A stretch of DNA of 64,000 nt from Ferrimicrobium acidiphilum DSM 19497 (GCF_000949255.1 NZ_JXUW01000003.1:62001-126000); one strand, 5' to 3'. Shown: positions 19,293 to 29,180, counted from the stretch's first letter. Program-made: numbers and translations. The notes: generated from the letters alone by a model not told the origin.

Positions 19293-20144
19293 ATGGGTTG
19301 GGCGATAGTGTTGGCCTACGATGGGTCACACTATCATGGGTCCGCACCACAGCCTGGGATCGCGACCGTCGTCGGTGGATTGACCCAGAGCTTGGAGAGG
19401 CTCAGGGTCGACTATCATGATCTGGCGCTAGCGGGTCGCACTGATGCGGGTGTCCATGCCCGCTTTCAGCTCGTCTCTTTGGAGGCTCCCAGTCTTACGG
19501 AGGAGCACTACCCGCGGCTGCAGGCGATACTTCCCCAAGGAGTGATGCTACGTGTAGTGATGCGTACGCCGGCTGCTTTTCATGCTCGTCATTCCGCGCA
19601 GTGGCGGCAATATCGTTACCGTATCAGGCGTGCCTCCCATGATCCTCTTTTCCCACTAAGTTGGCAGATCTCGCATCCACTTGATGTTGGGGCGATGAGC
19701 GAGGTGGCATCGTATCTGCGAACGGTGGAGAGCTTTGAGGCGCTGTGCAAGGCGGGGAGTGCGGGCGGATTCCGGAGACGGATCCACTCGATTGAGCTAG
19801 CCGAGCGGGAGGGATTCTTCGAGATTTCGGTTCTGGGTGCTAGTTTTTGTCATCAGATGGTCCGACGTATTGTGGGTGCACTGGTGCAGGTAGGTCGTCG
19901 ACGTTGGTCGCCGGAGTACGTTATAGAGGCTGTCGATGGCAGGGATAGGGCTCTGCTCAGTGAGTTGGCTCCAGCCCACGGTCTCTATCTCTGGAGAGTC
20001 GGATATAACCAGGCTTGGGAGTGGGCGGCCGAGAGGTTCCTTGAGCGAGGTTTTGAGGAAGACTGGTCAGTGATTGACAGGTTGGAGCTTCCTTTTCCTC
20101 TAGAATGGAGCGCCGAGTGTCCCCACTACCGGCACCCGAGTTGA
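19293..20144 (+). CDS. truA: tRNA pseudouridine synthase A
   Basis: TruA isomerises uridines 38-40 in the tRNA anticodon stem-loop. From the ATG at 19293 the product is 283 residues, starting MGWAIVLAYDGSHYHGSAPQPG. The catalytic aspartate is D51 in GRTDAGVHA. The open frame extends back to 19242 inside rplQ, but that part has no family match. It sits between rplQ and rplM, the common actinobacterial order. Confidence 0.95.
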   Translation: MGWAIVLAYDGSHYHGSAPQPGIATVVGGLTQSLERLRVDYHDLALAGRTDAGVHARFQLVSLEAPSLTEEHYPRLQAILPQGVMLRVVMRTPAAFHARHSAQWRQYRYRIRRASHDPLFPLSWQISHPLDVGAMSEVASYLRTVESFEALCKAGSAGGFRRRIHSIELAEREGFFEISVLGASFCHQMVRRIVGALVQVGRRRWSPEYVIEAVDGRDRALLSELAPAHGLYLWRVGYNQAWEWAAERFLERGFEEDWSVIDRLELPFPLEWSAECPHYRHPS

Positions 20145-20160
20145 ATGAGGAAGAAAAATC

Positions 20161-20610
20161 ATGAAGACGTTTGTAACCACCACCGCCACAATTGAGCGTG
20201 ACTGGTGGGTAGTAGATGCCCAGGGATTGCGCTTAGGTAGGCTCGCCACCGAAGTGGCTAGCCTACTCAAGGGGAAGCATAAGCCTTATTTTGCTCCGTA
20301 CCTCGATTGCGGTGACCATGTTGTGGTAATCAACGCGGGTGAGATTGTGCTTTCCGGATCCAAGGCTGAGAAGAAGGTCTACTACCATCACTCTGGTTAT
20401 CCTGGTGGCTTGCGTGAGTCGAAGTTTTTGGAGCTCATGGAGAGGCATCCGGAGCGCGCAGTGGAGTTGGCGATCAAGGGAATGTTGCCAAAGAACCGAC
20501 TCGGCCGACAGATGTTTCGCAAGCTCAAGGTCTATGCTGGGCCGAGTCATCCTCATGCGGCACAGCAACCGGTGGTGCTTGACCTCAATAATCGCCTCAA
20601 GACGCTGTAA
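20161..20610 (+). CDS. rplM: 50S ribosomal protein L13
   Basis: L13 is an early-assembly 50S protein. The 149-residue product has WWVVDAQGLRLGRLATEVASLLKGKHKP (parts: GLRLGRLATEVASLLKGKH) and the conserved HHSGYPGGLRE motif, then GMLPKNRLGRQMFRKLKVY. It pairs with rpsI eight bases downstream. Confidence 0.97.
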   Translation: MKTFVTTTATIERDWWVVDAQGLRLGRLATEVASLLKGKHKPYFAPYLDCGDHVVVINAGEIVLSGSKAEKKVYYHHSGYPGGLRESKFLELMERHPERAVELAIKGMLPKNRLGRQMFRKLKVYAGPSHPHAAQQPVVLDLNNRLKTL

Positions 20611-20618
20611 GGAGCGAC

Positions 20619-21011
20619 ATGACTACACCTTTGACTCAATCGACCGGACGGCGAAAGACCGCTACTGCACGTGTGCGACTTGTGCCTGGGAAGGGCGCAG
20701 TCGTCGTCAATGGCAAGGAGTTGCGCACCTACGTCACCTCGGTGTCACAACGGGGTCATCTTGTTGAACCGCTCAAGGTCGTTGAACTCGATGAGGTCTA
20801 CGATGTTTTTGCCACCGTCGATGGGGGCGGCATAGCCGGCCAGGCGGATGCCATCCGCTTAGGACTAGCTCGAGCGATCATCGAGCTTCATCCCGAGCAT
20901 CGTGCGATCCTCAAAAAGGAGGGGATGCTGACTCGAGATGCTCGCAAGAAGGAGTCGAAGAAGTACGGTCTCAAGAAGGCTCGCAAGGCACCTCAGTATT
21001 CGAAGCGGTAG
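20619..21011 (+). CDS. rpsI: 30S ribosomal protein S9
   Basis: S9 reaches the P-site tRNA with its C-terminal tail. The 130-residue protein includes GRRKTATARVRLVPGKG, GGGIAGQADAIRLGLARAI and ends KARKAPQYSKR, with the conserved terminal KR that contacts tRNA. glmM begins directly after its stop. Confidence 0.97.
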   Translation: MTTPLTQSTGRRKTATARVRLVPGKGAVVVNGKELRTYVTSVSQRGHLVEPLKVVELDEVYDVFATVDGGGIAGQADAIRLGLARAIIELHPEHRAILKKEGMLTRDARKKESKKYGLKKARKAPQYSKR

Positions 21012-22349
21012 ATGCTTCGGTTTGGTACCGATGGGATTCGCGGTAAGGCGAATCAGGAACTGACCATGGAGGTTGGCTATTGGCTGGGGGTTGGTATCGC
21101 CAAGGCGATCCAGCCCCCAGCTTTTGCCATCGGACGTGACACCCGCGAGTCTGGCTACTGGCTTGCGCATGCGGTGGGGTTGGGCATCGCCTCGCTCGGG
21201 ATTGATATCATTGACTGCGGCGTGCTCCCTACCGGGGCGCTGTCGTGGGTCGCACGGTCGCTTGCACTCCCAACCGTTGTGATCTCGGCTTCACATAATC
21301 CGTACTTTGATAACGGGATCAAGGTGTTCGATGCAGACGGTGCAAAGATCTCCGCCAACACTGAACGCGGTATCGAAGGCTACCTCGCTGAGTTCCTGGA
21401 GGGAAAACGGCCGTTCTTTGGCCCCCTCGGTGGTGTTGATCAGCGCTCCTTCGAAGATTCCTACGTCGATTGGGTACTCACTAAGTTGGGCGTGATAGAG
21501 CACCCTTTACGAGTGGTGATCGATGGAGCCAACGGTGCTGCTTGGAGACTGGGCCCAAACTTGGCTACCAGGATGGGCGCCGAGGTGGTAGCGACTATCG
21601 GAGACAAACCCGACGGCCGCAATATCAACGCTGGCGTGGGTGCATTGCACCCTGATGTGCTCGCCTCGATGGTGGTGCAACATCAGGCCGATCTAGGGCT
21701 GTGTTTTGATGGTGATGCTGATCGACTGATCGCAGTCAGCGAGTCGGGCGCCATAGTCGATGGTGATGAACTCTTGACGATGTTTGCCCTTTATCTTCAA
21801 CGTAGAGGTGCGCTCGCGCATGACTCGTTGGCAGTCACCATCATGAGTAACCTCGGTATTGAGCGGGCACTTGAACCTCATGCCATCTCGGTGGTGCGTA
21901 CCGATGTCGGTGATCGACAGATCGCTACGGCGATGACTCGAGACCAGCTCTCGTTGGGCGGAGAGCAGAGTGGCCACATCATAGTTAAGAACCTGGGTCC
22001 GACTGGGGACGGACTCGTCTCCGGTGCGCTGTTGCTACATGCGTTGTCCGACTGGGGAGGGTCGCTAGATCGCTTCAGAGCTGAGGAGGTGGTCCGGTAT
22101 CCACAGGTCCACCGACAGGTGCGTACCCAGGCCCGCGATCGAATCATCCTCGACCCTGATTTCATGGAGCTACGTGCTGACCTCGAGGCCGAACTCGGGT
22201 CCGAGGGTCGGCTCGTTTTGCGCCCGAGTGGAACTGAGCCAGTGTTTAGGATCCTGGTAGAGGCGGCCGATATATCGGTGGCGACTAGGTTGGCGGAGCA
22301 ATTGGTTACCGAAGTCGAGGCGATCTCGCGTCGCCTTACCACCGTCTAG
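21012..22349 (+). CDS. glmM: Phosphoglucosamine mutase
   Basis: GlmM converts glucosamine-6-phosphate to glucosamine-1-phosphate, feeding UDP-GlcNAc and peptidoglycan synthesis. The 445-residue product starts LRFGTDGIRG and has the phosphoserine loop ISASHNP with catalytic S94, the metal loop DGDADR, the sugar-binding GEQSGH and the phosphate-binding RPSGTEPVFR. It is followed after 12 bases by glmS, so two consecutive steps of amino-sugar synthesis are encoded together. Confidence 0.97.
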   Translation: MLRFGTDGIRGKANQELTMEVGYWLGVGIAKAIQPPAFAIGRDTRESGYWLAHAVGLGIASLGIDIIDCGVLPTGALSWVARSLALPTVVISASHNPYFDNGIKVFDADGAKISANTERGIEGYLAEFLEGKRPFFGPLGGVDQRSFEDSYVDWVLTKLGVIEHPLRVVIDGANGAAWRLGPNLATRMGAEVVATIGDKPDGRNINAGVGALHPDVLASMVVQHQADLGLCFDGDADRLIAVSESGAIVDGDELLTMFALYLQRRGALAHDSLAVTIMSNLGIERALEPHAISVVRTDVGDRQIATAMTRDQLSLGGEQSGHIIVKNLGPTGDGLVSGALLLHALSDWGGSLDRFRAEEVVRYPQVHRQVRTQARDRIILDPDFMELRADLEAELGSEGRLVLRPSGTEPVFRILVEAADISVATRLAEQLVTEVEAISRRLTTV

Positions 22350-22361
22350 AGGAGGTTAACC

Positions 22362-24200
22362 GTGTGCGGTATTGTTGGTGCGGTGGGGGCTGAGATCGAC
22401 CTGTTGGCTACCTTTGAAGGGTTGCGCCGACTTGAGTACAGGGGCTATGACTCCGCTGGAGTGGCGATTATCCATGACGGTGAACTCGAGGTAGCGCGGG
22501 CCTCGTTAGCGCGCGAATCGATGAATCAGCTAGCTGAGTGGCTAGCGGTGCAGCCATACTCTACTGGTCAGGTGATGTTGGGGCATACACGCTGGCCCAC
22601 CCATGGCGCACCTACGCTTACGAATACACACCCTCACGTCGACTGTACCGGCGATCTGGCGATCGTTCATAACGGTATCATCGAAAATTTTCGTGAGCTG
22701 AAGGTGGGACTGGTGGCCCGTGGTCATCGATTTCGTTCCGACACCGATTCCGAGGTCATTGCGCACCTATTGGAGGAGGCTCTGGCAAGTGGCCAACTAC
22801 CTGCTGATGCACTGACTGAGGTATTTACGCAGTTGAATGGACATATGGCTATCGTGGTGGCCTCTCGTGCCCATCCGGGACTTCTGCTTGGGGTTAGGCG
22901 AACTTCGCCACTCCTGGCTGCCAGCGCCGTCGACCACTTTTTTTTCGCCTCGGATGCGCCGGCGTTTCTGTCGCTCGCGGACCAGTTCTACGAGGTGCCA
23001 GAGGATGTAGTAGTTGTGCTCGGCGATTCGGTCGAGGGCGATGGCGGAGTAAGGCTAGCCGAACTAGAGCCGCTGGCGATCGCCTGGAGCTCCCAGGATG
23101 CCGTCTTGGATGGTTATGCGAGCTTTTACGAGATGGAACTCCAGCAGTCGCCATCTGCGTTTTACGATACTGTGGCTGCGTTGATGACCACCGATCATCA
23201 GGCAGTGGTCGATCAGCTCTCGATTGATCCCTATGAGCTGCAGCGAATCCGGAAGGTAGTTATCATAGGCTGTGGTACCAGCTATCACGCTGGCCTGGTA
23301 GGTCGTTACCTAATTGAACACCTCGCGCGTATTCCTGTTGAGGTCGATGTTGCCTCTGAGTATCGGTACCGAGATCCGATTCTCGATGCCGATACCTTGG
23401 TGGTCGGTATAAGTCAGTCTGGCGAGTCGCTAGAGACGATTACTGCGCTTCGTGAGTGTGTAGCGAGTGGCGCAAGGACCATCGCCATCACCAACGTCAT
23501 TGGTAGTCAGCTCAGCCGGGTCGCCGACGGCGTGCTCTACACCCGTGCGGGACCAGAGATCTCCGTGGCGTCGACCAAAACCCACCTGGCCCAGGTGGGT
23601 GCGCTTGGTATGCTTGCAATCTACCTTGGCGAATTAAAGGGTGTCCTCTACCCCGATGAGGCCAGTCGACGCCGTCAGGAGTTGATAGCGATGGCTGAGC
23701 TGCTTCGGGCTACCCTTGATCGCCAATCGCAGTGGCGTGCTGGTATCGGCGACTACCTGAGCCGAGAGCACTTCTTCTTTATCGGCCGCAACCTTCTCTA
23801 TCCTGTGGCGATGGAGGGAGCGCTAAAGATGAAGGAGCTCAGCTATATAGCGGCTGAGGCCTATCCTGCAGGTGAGCTCAAGCATGGACCCATCGCGATG
23901 TTGGACGAGCAAGCGGTCGTGGTCGCGCTCCTTGGAGACGATCGCCTCCACGAAAAGATGCTCGGCAACATAGAGGAGGTTCGGGCTAGAGGAGCTACCA
24001 TTCTCGCCGTGGCTACTGATGGCGACGCAGGGCCCGACGAGCTTGCCGATATCGTGTTGAGGGTCCCGAAGTCCGAGGCGCTATGGTCTCCGCTGCTAAT
24101 GGTCTTGCCGTTGCAGGTGATGGCTGGTTGGATGGCGCAGGCACGCGGCTATGATCTCGATAAGCCACGCAACTTGGCTAAGACCGTTACCGTAGAGTGA
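22362..24200 (+). CDS. glmS: Glutamine-fructose-6-phosphate aminotransferase
   Basis: GlmS makes glucosamine-6-phosphate from fructose-6-phosphate and glutamine. The GTG start gives MCGIVGAVG, so Cys2 is the N-terminal glutaminase nucleophile. Residues to about 230 are the class-II glutaminase domain (GHTRWPTHG, HNGIIENF); the rest holds two SIS domains (ISQSGESLET, STKTHLAQ) and the conserved end LAKTVTVE. AGAGGAGG lies just upstream. I found no obvious glmS ribozyme core in the 12-base gap, which is too short to hold one. The 3' end overlaps the convergent glycosyltransferase gene by 14 bases. Confidence 0.97.
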   Translation: MCGIVGAVGAEIDLLATFEGLRRLEYRGYDSAGVAIIHDGELEVARASLARESMNQLAEWLAVQPYSTGQVMLGHTRWPTHGAPTLTNTHPHVDCTGDLAIVHNGIIENFRELKVGLVARGHRFRSDTDSEVIAHLLEEALASGQLPADALTEVFTQLNGHMAIVVASRAHPGLLLGVRRTSPLLAASAVDHFFFASDAPAFLSLADQFYEVPEDVVVVLGDSVEGDGGVRLAELEPLAIAWSSQDAVLDGYASFYEMELQQSPSAFYDTVAALMTTDHQAVVDQLSIDPYELQRIRKVVIIGCGTSYHAGLVGRYLIEHLARIPVEVDVASEYRYRDPILDADTLVVGISQSGESLETITALRECVASGARTIAITNVIGSQLSRVADGVLYTRAGPEISVASTKTHLAQVGALGMLAIYLGELKGVLYPDEASRRRQELIAMAELLRATLDRQSQWRAGIGDYLSREHFFFIGRNLLYPVAMEGALKMKELSYIAAEAYPAGELKHGPIAMLDEQAVVVALLGDDRLHEKMLGNIEEVRARGATILAVATDGDAGPDELADIVLRVPKSEALWSPLLMVLPLQVMAGWMAQARGYDLDKPRNLAKTVTVE

Positions 24201-25209
24201 GCTGATTAAGCAGCCGTCGGAGTACATTGAGAGAGTGGTCGAGGCTAAAGTCATGGCGGACTGCTTTGGCATCTATCGCTGGTGGTGAACTCACAACGCA
24301 CTCAATGGCCGCTGCGAAGGCGTTGGCGTCGGAGGGTTCAACCTTGATCGCCCCATAGGGGATTAGTTCTTCTAATCCTCCAAGTCCACTGATCAGAGTA
24401 GGGATGCCTAAGGCGAGCGATTCCAGCGGAACTAACCCTAGACCCTCTGGCAGGGTAGATGGTGCCACCACCCCGGCAGATGCCGTCATCCGTGCGGCTA
24501 GGTCAACGCTATCTGGGATACGTGGCTCTACTATGCATCGTGACGATGCTCGTATCCGGTCCATGAGCTCTAGATGTTCTTCGTTTGGCTCGAGCCAGGG
24601 GGCGAAGTTGGCCAAGAAGACCATGCGTATCGATGGGTCAGAGACCAGGTCCATTGCCTCAATAGTCTCGACCACACCTTTCTTATTGAGCAGCCGATTC
24701 GGGAACAGGAGCGGTCCGGTTGATCGTTGCCATGACGGTCCGACGCCAAAGGCGGGGTCAATAAAGGGAGGTAGAACTTCTGGAGGCGCTGTGAGCCCGA
24801 GGTAGTGCTGTGCGTGACTGGACAGGTACTTTGATACCGTCACGACGGTGACGTTGTCGGGTAGCGACACTGGCTTGGACAACTTGTGCTCTTCTGGGCT
24901 CCAGTCCGTCAGATTCCAAGCTTCAACGGTGTTGTGAAGAACGAGCAGGGTTGGCTGCAAAAGCTCGCGTGCCCATTCAGGTCGATTGTTGATCACCATA
25001 GCGTCACACTGAGAGGCCAACTCGGCAAGCGGCCGTCGGCTGATCGCAGTCGCCGGAGTCGAGTCGTCGAAACGGGTGTAGGACGAGGTGGTATAGGTGT
25101 CCGCGAGCCCTCTTGCCCATCCTGTCACCAGCCGTTCAAGACCGCCTGCGTTTGGGAGCAGTGGCGCCAACTCGGTGCCGACGAAACCTATCCGAGGCGA
25201 CAAAGTCAT
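24187..25209 (-). CDS. Glycosyltransferase, GT4-like
   Basis: This 340-residue protein has a two-domain GT-B layout. The C-terminal half has LLFPNRLLNKKGVVETIEA (nucleotide-sugar side of the cleft) and the retaining GT4 signature PEGLGLVPLESLALGIPTLIS in part (EGLGLVPLESLALG, an E-x7-E motif). The N-terminal half has GGLERLVTGWARGLA. There is no signal peptide, so it should act in the cytosol or at the inner membrane face. Donor and acceptor are unknown. It is convergent with glmS and divergent from the LysR gene with an 81-bp shared upstream region. Confidence 0.8.
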   Translation of the reverse strand: MTLSPRIGFVGTELAPLLPNAGGLERLVTGWARGLADTYTTSSYTRFDDSTPATAISRRPLAELASQCDAMVINNRPEWARELLQPTLLVLHNTVEAWNLTDWSPEEHKLSKPVSLPDNVTVVTVSKYLSSHAQHYLGLTAPPEVLPPFIDPAFGVGPSWQRSTGPLLFPNRLLNKKGVVETIEAMDLVSDPSIRMVFLANFAPWLEPNEEHLELMDRIRASSRCIVEPRIPDSVDLAARMTASAGVVAPSTLPEGLGLVPLESLALGIPTLISGLGGLEELIPYGAIKVEPSDANAFAAAIECVVSSPPAIDAKAVRHDFSLDHSLNVLRRLLNQLTLR

Positions 25210-25290
25210 GGCTCTAGCGTAGACTCGACCGCTGGCGATCTGCAGTCTATTTCGTTAGTTATTGACGATGGCTATACACTAAGAAGGGTT

Positions 25291-26223
25291 ATGATTACTC
25301 CAGAACAGCGCCGCATCGACCCGAACTATCTCATCACGCTGGCGCTCGTCGCAGAGACCCACAACCTCTCAGACGCGGCAAAGGAGCTTGGGATCTCGCA
25401 ACCGGGCGTCTCGCAACAGCTCAAGCATCTCTCTGATGCCGTTGGACAACGACTGCATCTCCGATCCGGTCACGGTGTCGAGCTCTCTGTCGCAGGAGAG
25501 GATCTTGCTCGTCGTGCGCGCGAGGTCTATCGCGCCTATCGGGGCGTCCTCGACTATGTCGATAGCGTCGCTAAGGGGAACGATGGACTTCTCTTGATCG
25601 CAGCCTCTAACACGGTCTCTGCCTATATTCTCCCGCGCTGGTTGGTACGCTATCGCACCAAGTACCCCGGTGTTGATCTTCGTACTCGCTCGCTCAATTC
25701 ATCAGAGGTTACTGAGCTGGTGATCGCCGGTGAGTTCGAGGTTGGGGTCATCGAATCCCCCTCCGAAGAGCTACCTGAGCACATGCTCGAGATAGTGGTT
25801 GGAGGCGATCATCTCGTCTATGTGGTACGCCCAGAGCTGCTAGGAGCCTTGCCGAACCAGATGCTTGGCTGGGGAGAGGTCTCTAGGATCCCACTAATTC
25901 TCCGCGAGGCTGGTTCTGGTGTGCGGCGTGCGACTGAGCAGGCTCTGGCGTCGAGCGGGCTCTCTCCAAGGTTGGCGATTGAGTTGGCCGGTGGAGAGGC
26001 GGTAAAGGAGGCAATACTACAGGGGGTCGGGGGTGGGTTCCTCTCGTCATTAGCTGTCGTGCGAGAGATAGCATCCCAAGAGCTAGTACGAGTCGAGATC
26101 CGTGAACTTTCCCCGATCTCGCGTAGGTTTAGGATTATTTCGCGTGCTAGAGAGAGTCTCTCTACTCCAGCAGCACGGTTCGTGGAGACCGCCGAAACGG
26201 TGGGAGCACCGGAGGTCGAGTGA
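25291..26223 (+). CDS. LysR-family transcriptional regulator
   Basis: The 310-residue product has an N-terminal winged helix-turn-helix (NYLITLALVAETHNLSDAAKELGISQPGVSQQLKHL, parts quoted: DAAKELGISQPGVSQQ) and a C-terminal periplasmic-binding-protein-like effector domain (LLIAASNTVSAYILPRWL). It lacks TM segments. The frame is open upstream to 24886 but runs antisense through the glycosyltransferase, so the ATG at 25291 with AGAAGGG upstream is chosen. The shared 81-bp divergent region contains TTAGT...ACTAA arms (25255-25259 and 25278-25282) that could be an operator. Target and effector are unknown. Its stop overlaps acpS. Confidence 0.9.
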   Translation: MITPEQRRIDPNYLITLALVAETHNLSDAAKELGISQPGVSQQLKHLSDAVGQRLHLRSGHGVELSVAGEDLARRAREVYRAYRGVLDYVDSVAKGNDGLLLIAASNTVSAYILPRWLVRYRTKYPGVDLRTRSLNSSEVTELVIAGEFEVGVIESPSEELPEHMLEIVVGGDHLVYVVRPELLGALPNQMLGWGEVSRIPLILREAGSGVRRATEQALASSGLSPRLAIELAGGEAVKEAILQGVGGGFLSSLAVVREIASQELVRVEIRELSPISRRFRIISRARESLSTPAARFVETAETVGAPEVE

Positions 26224-26588
26224 ATATTCGGACCGGCATCGATGCCGTAGATCTGCCTCGTTTTCGACTCGCGCTTCAGCGAACTCCACAGATGAGCAGG
26301 CGTCTTTTCACCGACGATGAAGTCCAATCGGTGGCTGGCAGACCTGAAAGTTTGGCAGCTCGCTTCTGTGTCAAAGAGGCGACGATGAAGCTACTGGGAG
26401 TGGGTCTCGGTGCAGTCCGATTTCAAGAGATCGAGACCCTGCGCTTGGCCTCCGGTGCTCCGGTGCTCCGGCTATCTGGCACAGCAGCTCGGCTAGCTCG
26501 CGACTGTGGCTGCGTCGAGTTCGCGCTTAGCTTGACGCACACCAAGCTTCTCGCTATTGCTCACGTGGTAGCGCTAATCGAGGGGTGA
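26220..26588 (+). CDS. acpS: Holo-[acyl-carrier-protein] synthase
   Basis: AcpS transfers the 4'-phosphopantetheine arm of CoA to acyl carrier protein. The 122-residue product starts at GTG overlapping the LysR stop and shows the two family motifs: GIDAVDLPRF with D8 and ARFCVKEATMKLLG with E53, the magnesium ligands. Length is typical. It begins the run acpS-nnrD-alr, common in actinobacteria. Confidence 0.95.
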   Translation: MNIRTGIDAVDLPRFRLALQRTPQMSRRLFTDDEVQSVAGRPESLAARFCVKEATMKLLGVGLGAVRFQEIETLRLASGAPVLRLSGTAARLARDCGCVEFALSLTHTKLLAIAHVVALIEG

Positions 26589-26637
26589 TCCTCGACGGCT
26601 AGGCTCATGGTCGGTGTCGATTTTGGAGGTCGTTGTC

Positions 26638-28038
26638 GTGGAGTCGGTAGTCACGATTGCAGAAGTCGCGAATTATGATCGTGAACTGGCTCGAAGAGGC
26701 GAGACCGGTGAGGTGATTGATCGTGTCGGGTTCGCGCTTGCTCAGACAGCGGTCTCCCTCCTAGGTGGTAGCTATGGTCGCCGAGTTCTGATCGTGGCGG
26801 GTCGCGGCAATAACGGCAACGACGGTCGGAGCATGGCGATACATCTCGGCTATCTGGGTGTAGCGGTGACGGTGGTAAAGCCTGAAGAGCTCGAGAGCGT
26901 GTTGATGGGCCCAAGCCCTGACTTGATAGTGGATGCGATGGTTGGAACTGGTCTTTCCCGTCCTTTTGATCCTCCAAAGTTTCCAGAGGGCATACCAGTG
27001 CTCTCGATCGATATTCCGTCGGGGGTCGGAGGGGATACAGGAGAGATTCTTGGCGGGGCCGTTCGTGCTGACTATACCGCTGTGATCGGTGGCTTTAAGT
27101 TTGGTCACCTATTCGCTCCCGGCCGCGACTACTCAGGGCAGCTGGTGCGTGTACTCCCCACGTTGGCCCCAGCAGTTTCACAGTGCCATATCGTCACCTC
27201 TCGTGACCTGGAAGCGGTGATGCCACAGCTGCCGTCAGATAGTCATAAGTGGTCTGCTAGCGTCATGGTCGTGGGAGGATCGCCAGGCATGCGAGGCGCA
27301 GCGAGTTTTGGCTCTGCTGGCGCTATGGCTGTCGGTGCTGGCATCGTGCACCTCGTCACCCGCGCAGAGCCCACAGAATGGCTCGAACATCCAGACGAAG
27401 TCGTGGTTGACCGGTTGGAGTCCTACTTTGCCGAGCCGGTAGTGGCTGCCTCACGTAGATTCCGGGCCATGGTGGTGGGTCCTGGTCTTGGTGGCTCACT
27501 CCAGATAGGCAACTTTGTCCGCCGCCTGTTGATAGATACTGACTGCCCGGTTGTACTCGATGCCGACGGATTGACCTGTTTTCGTGATGGCTCGAATCTC
27601 GCCCGAACACTGACTCGACGTCGAGCCTCCACAGTATTGACACCTCACCGTGGCGAGTTCGAGCGTGTTTTTGGCGCTATAGAGGGATCGCCGGTAGTCG
27701 CCTGCCGGCAGGCGGCGATCGATCTTGGCGCAGTGGTTCTACTGAAGGGATCTCCAACGATTATCGCTGATCCATCCGGGGCGGTTGCGCTGTCGGCTGC
27801 CGGAACAGCAAAGCTGGCGAGCGCGGGTACCGGCGATGTGCTAGCAGGTGTTATAGCTGGTCTGCTTGCCCAAGGGATGTCGGCCTACGAGGCGGCGTGG
27901 GTCGGTGCCTATATGCACGGCGCGGCGGGCGCTGGCGTCTCAACCGGAAAGGTGACAGCCACCTCTTTGGTTGACGCCATCGCCCATTACTATGGGGGCC
28001 TCCACTGTGTTGCATCCGCTCAGGAACTGCTTCGGTGA
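26638..28038 (+). CDS. nnrD: Bifunctional NAD(P)HX epimerase/dehydratase
   Basis: This enzyme repairs hydrated NADH and NADPH: the N-terminal YjeF domain epimerises NAD(P)HX and the C-terminal domain dehydrates it using ADP or ATP. The N-terminal half has GRGNNGNDGRSMAIHL and IVDAMVGTGLSRP; the C-terminal half has VVGGSPGMRGA, LDADGLTCF, LTPHRGEFERVFG and AGTGDVLAGVIAGLLAQG. The open frame begins at GTG 26614, but GTG 26638 has GGAGGT at 26625-26630, so it is preferred (466 residues). The stop overlaps alr (GTGA). Confidence 0.94.
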   Translation: MESVVTIAEVANYDRELARRGETGEVIDRVGFALAQTAVSLLGGSYGRRVLIVAGRGNNGNDGRSMAIHLGYLGVAVTVVKPEELESVLMGPSPDLIVDAMVGTGLSRPFDPPKFPEGIPVLSIDIPSGVGGDTGEILGGAVRADYTAVIGGFKFGHLFAPGRDYSGQLVRVLPTLAPAVSQCHIVTSRDLEAVMPQLPSDSHKWSASVMVVGGSPGMRGAASFGSAGAMAVGAGIVHLVTRAEPTEWLEHPDEVVVDRLESYFAEPVVAASRRFRAMVVGPGLGGSLQIGNFVRRLLIDTDCPVVLDADGLTCFRDGSNLARTLTRRRASTVLTPHRGEFERVFGAIEGSPVVACRQAAIDLGAVVLLKGSPTIIADPSGAVALSAAGTAKLASAGTGDVLAGVIAGLLAQGMSAYEAAWVGAYMHGAAGAGVSTGKVTATSLVDAIAHYYGGLHCVASAQELLR

Positions 28039-29180
28039 TTCCATCGTTGCACCGCCCAACCTACGTTGAAGTCGATCTCGCAGCGGTGCGCGATAACGTA
28101 GCTAGAGTTCACGCCTTTGCTCGAGCCAATGTCGGGTCGTCGGTCAAACTCGGTGCAGTTGTGAAGGCAGACGCCTATGGCCATGGTGCTATCAGGATCG
28201 CAGAGGCCGCCAGTGCCGCTGGAGCCGAAGTCTTCTTTGTGGCCACCTTCGACGAGGCGATGGCCCTTCGTGAGGGCATAGATGAGCCTGCCATCGTTAT
28301 GTTAAGCGAGCCGGATCCCAGCATGTTGGGTGAGGTGATAAGGTATCGGATCACTCCAACTGTTCATACGATGACTACCCTTCGGTGCATGATCGATGTG
28401 GTCGACTCACTCTCTGGACGGGATCGTTCGCTCTATCACCCCTCACTGCAGCTCGAGATAGAGACCGGTCTTCGTCGCATGGGGAGTGATGCCTCCGCCG
28501 CGGTCGCGCTGGCACGGGGGGCGCGATCCGCTCGGATCGATGTGGCCGGCGTCTACTCACATTTTGCCAGGGCTGATGAGGGCGAGGAGGGTCGCGATAG
28601 TGTGATGAAACAGGTGAGATGTCTTAACGATGTCTACCGGCAGATCGTTGACCAACTAGACGCTCGACCTCTTCTCCATGTTGCCAACACCGCCGGCTTA
28701 GTCAACTATCCGCAGACAGGTTTCGATCTGGTTCGACTTGGGATTGGCATGTATGGTTACGGTGCACCGGAGCTATGCGTGCGACCGGCGCTTCGACTTG
28801 TAAGCCGGGTGGCCCGGATCCATGAGCTTCCAGGGGCTGGAGGTGTATCATATGGGCATCGCCAGCTGTTCCCAGAGGGGACGTCAATTGCGACGATTCC
28901 GATAGGGTACGCCGATGGCTACCGACGCGGGCTCTTTGAGGGTGGCGCTGAGGTTTTGATTCGAGGACAGCGTCATCGGTTGGCGGGCGTGGTTGCGATG
29001 GACTATGTTATGGTCGCCGTCGGTGATCCGACGGTCGAGGTCGGTGATGAGGTTGTGCTCATCGGCGATCAGGGGTCGGAGTCGATCGGTGCAGATGAAC
29101 TCGCCTCACGACTCTCGACCATCAGCTACGAGATCCTGACCGGGATCAGCGTCCGTGTGCCTAGGAACTACCGTGGTTGA
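28035..29180 (+). CDS. alr: Alanine racemase
   Basis: Alr is the PLP enzyme that makes D-alanine for peptidoglycan. The 381-residue product carries the PLP lysine K44 in VVKADAYGHG, the LRMG-like LRRMGSDAS segment and the second-base tyrosine in GGVSYGH. It starts at GTG overlapping nnrD. The C-terminal domain is complete (GDEVVLIG...EILTGISVRVPR). Confidence 0.96.
   Translation: MIPSLHRPTYVEVDLAAVRDNVARVHAFARANVGSSVKLGAVVKADAYGHGAIRIAEAASAAGAEVFFVATFDEAMALREGIDEPAIVMLSEPDPSMLGEVIRYRITPTVHTMTTLRCMIDVVDSLSGRDRSLYHPSLQLEIETGLRRMGSDASAAVALARGARSARIDVAGVYSHFARADEGEEGRDSVMKQVRCLNDVYRQIVDQLDARPLLHVANTAGLVNYPQTGFDLVRLGIGMYGYGAPELCVRPALRLVSRVARIHELPGAGGVSYGHRQLFPEGTSIATIPIGYADGYRRGLFEGGAEVLIRGQRHRLAGVVAMDYVMVAVGDPTVEVGDEVVLIGDQGSESIGADELASRLSTISYEILTGISVRVPRNYRG

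Noticed and set aside
24886-25290. N-terminal extension of the LysR regulator by 135 residues
   Set aside because: It is antisense to the glycosyltransferase gene and has no domain; the HTH begins just after the ATG at 25291.
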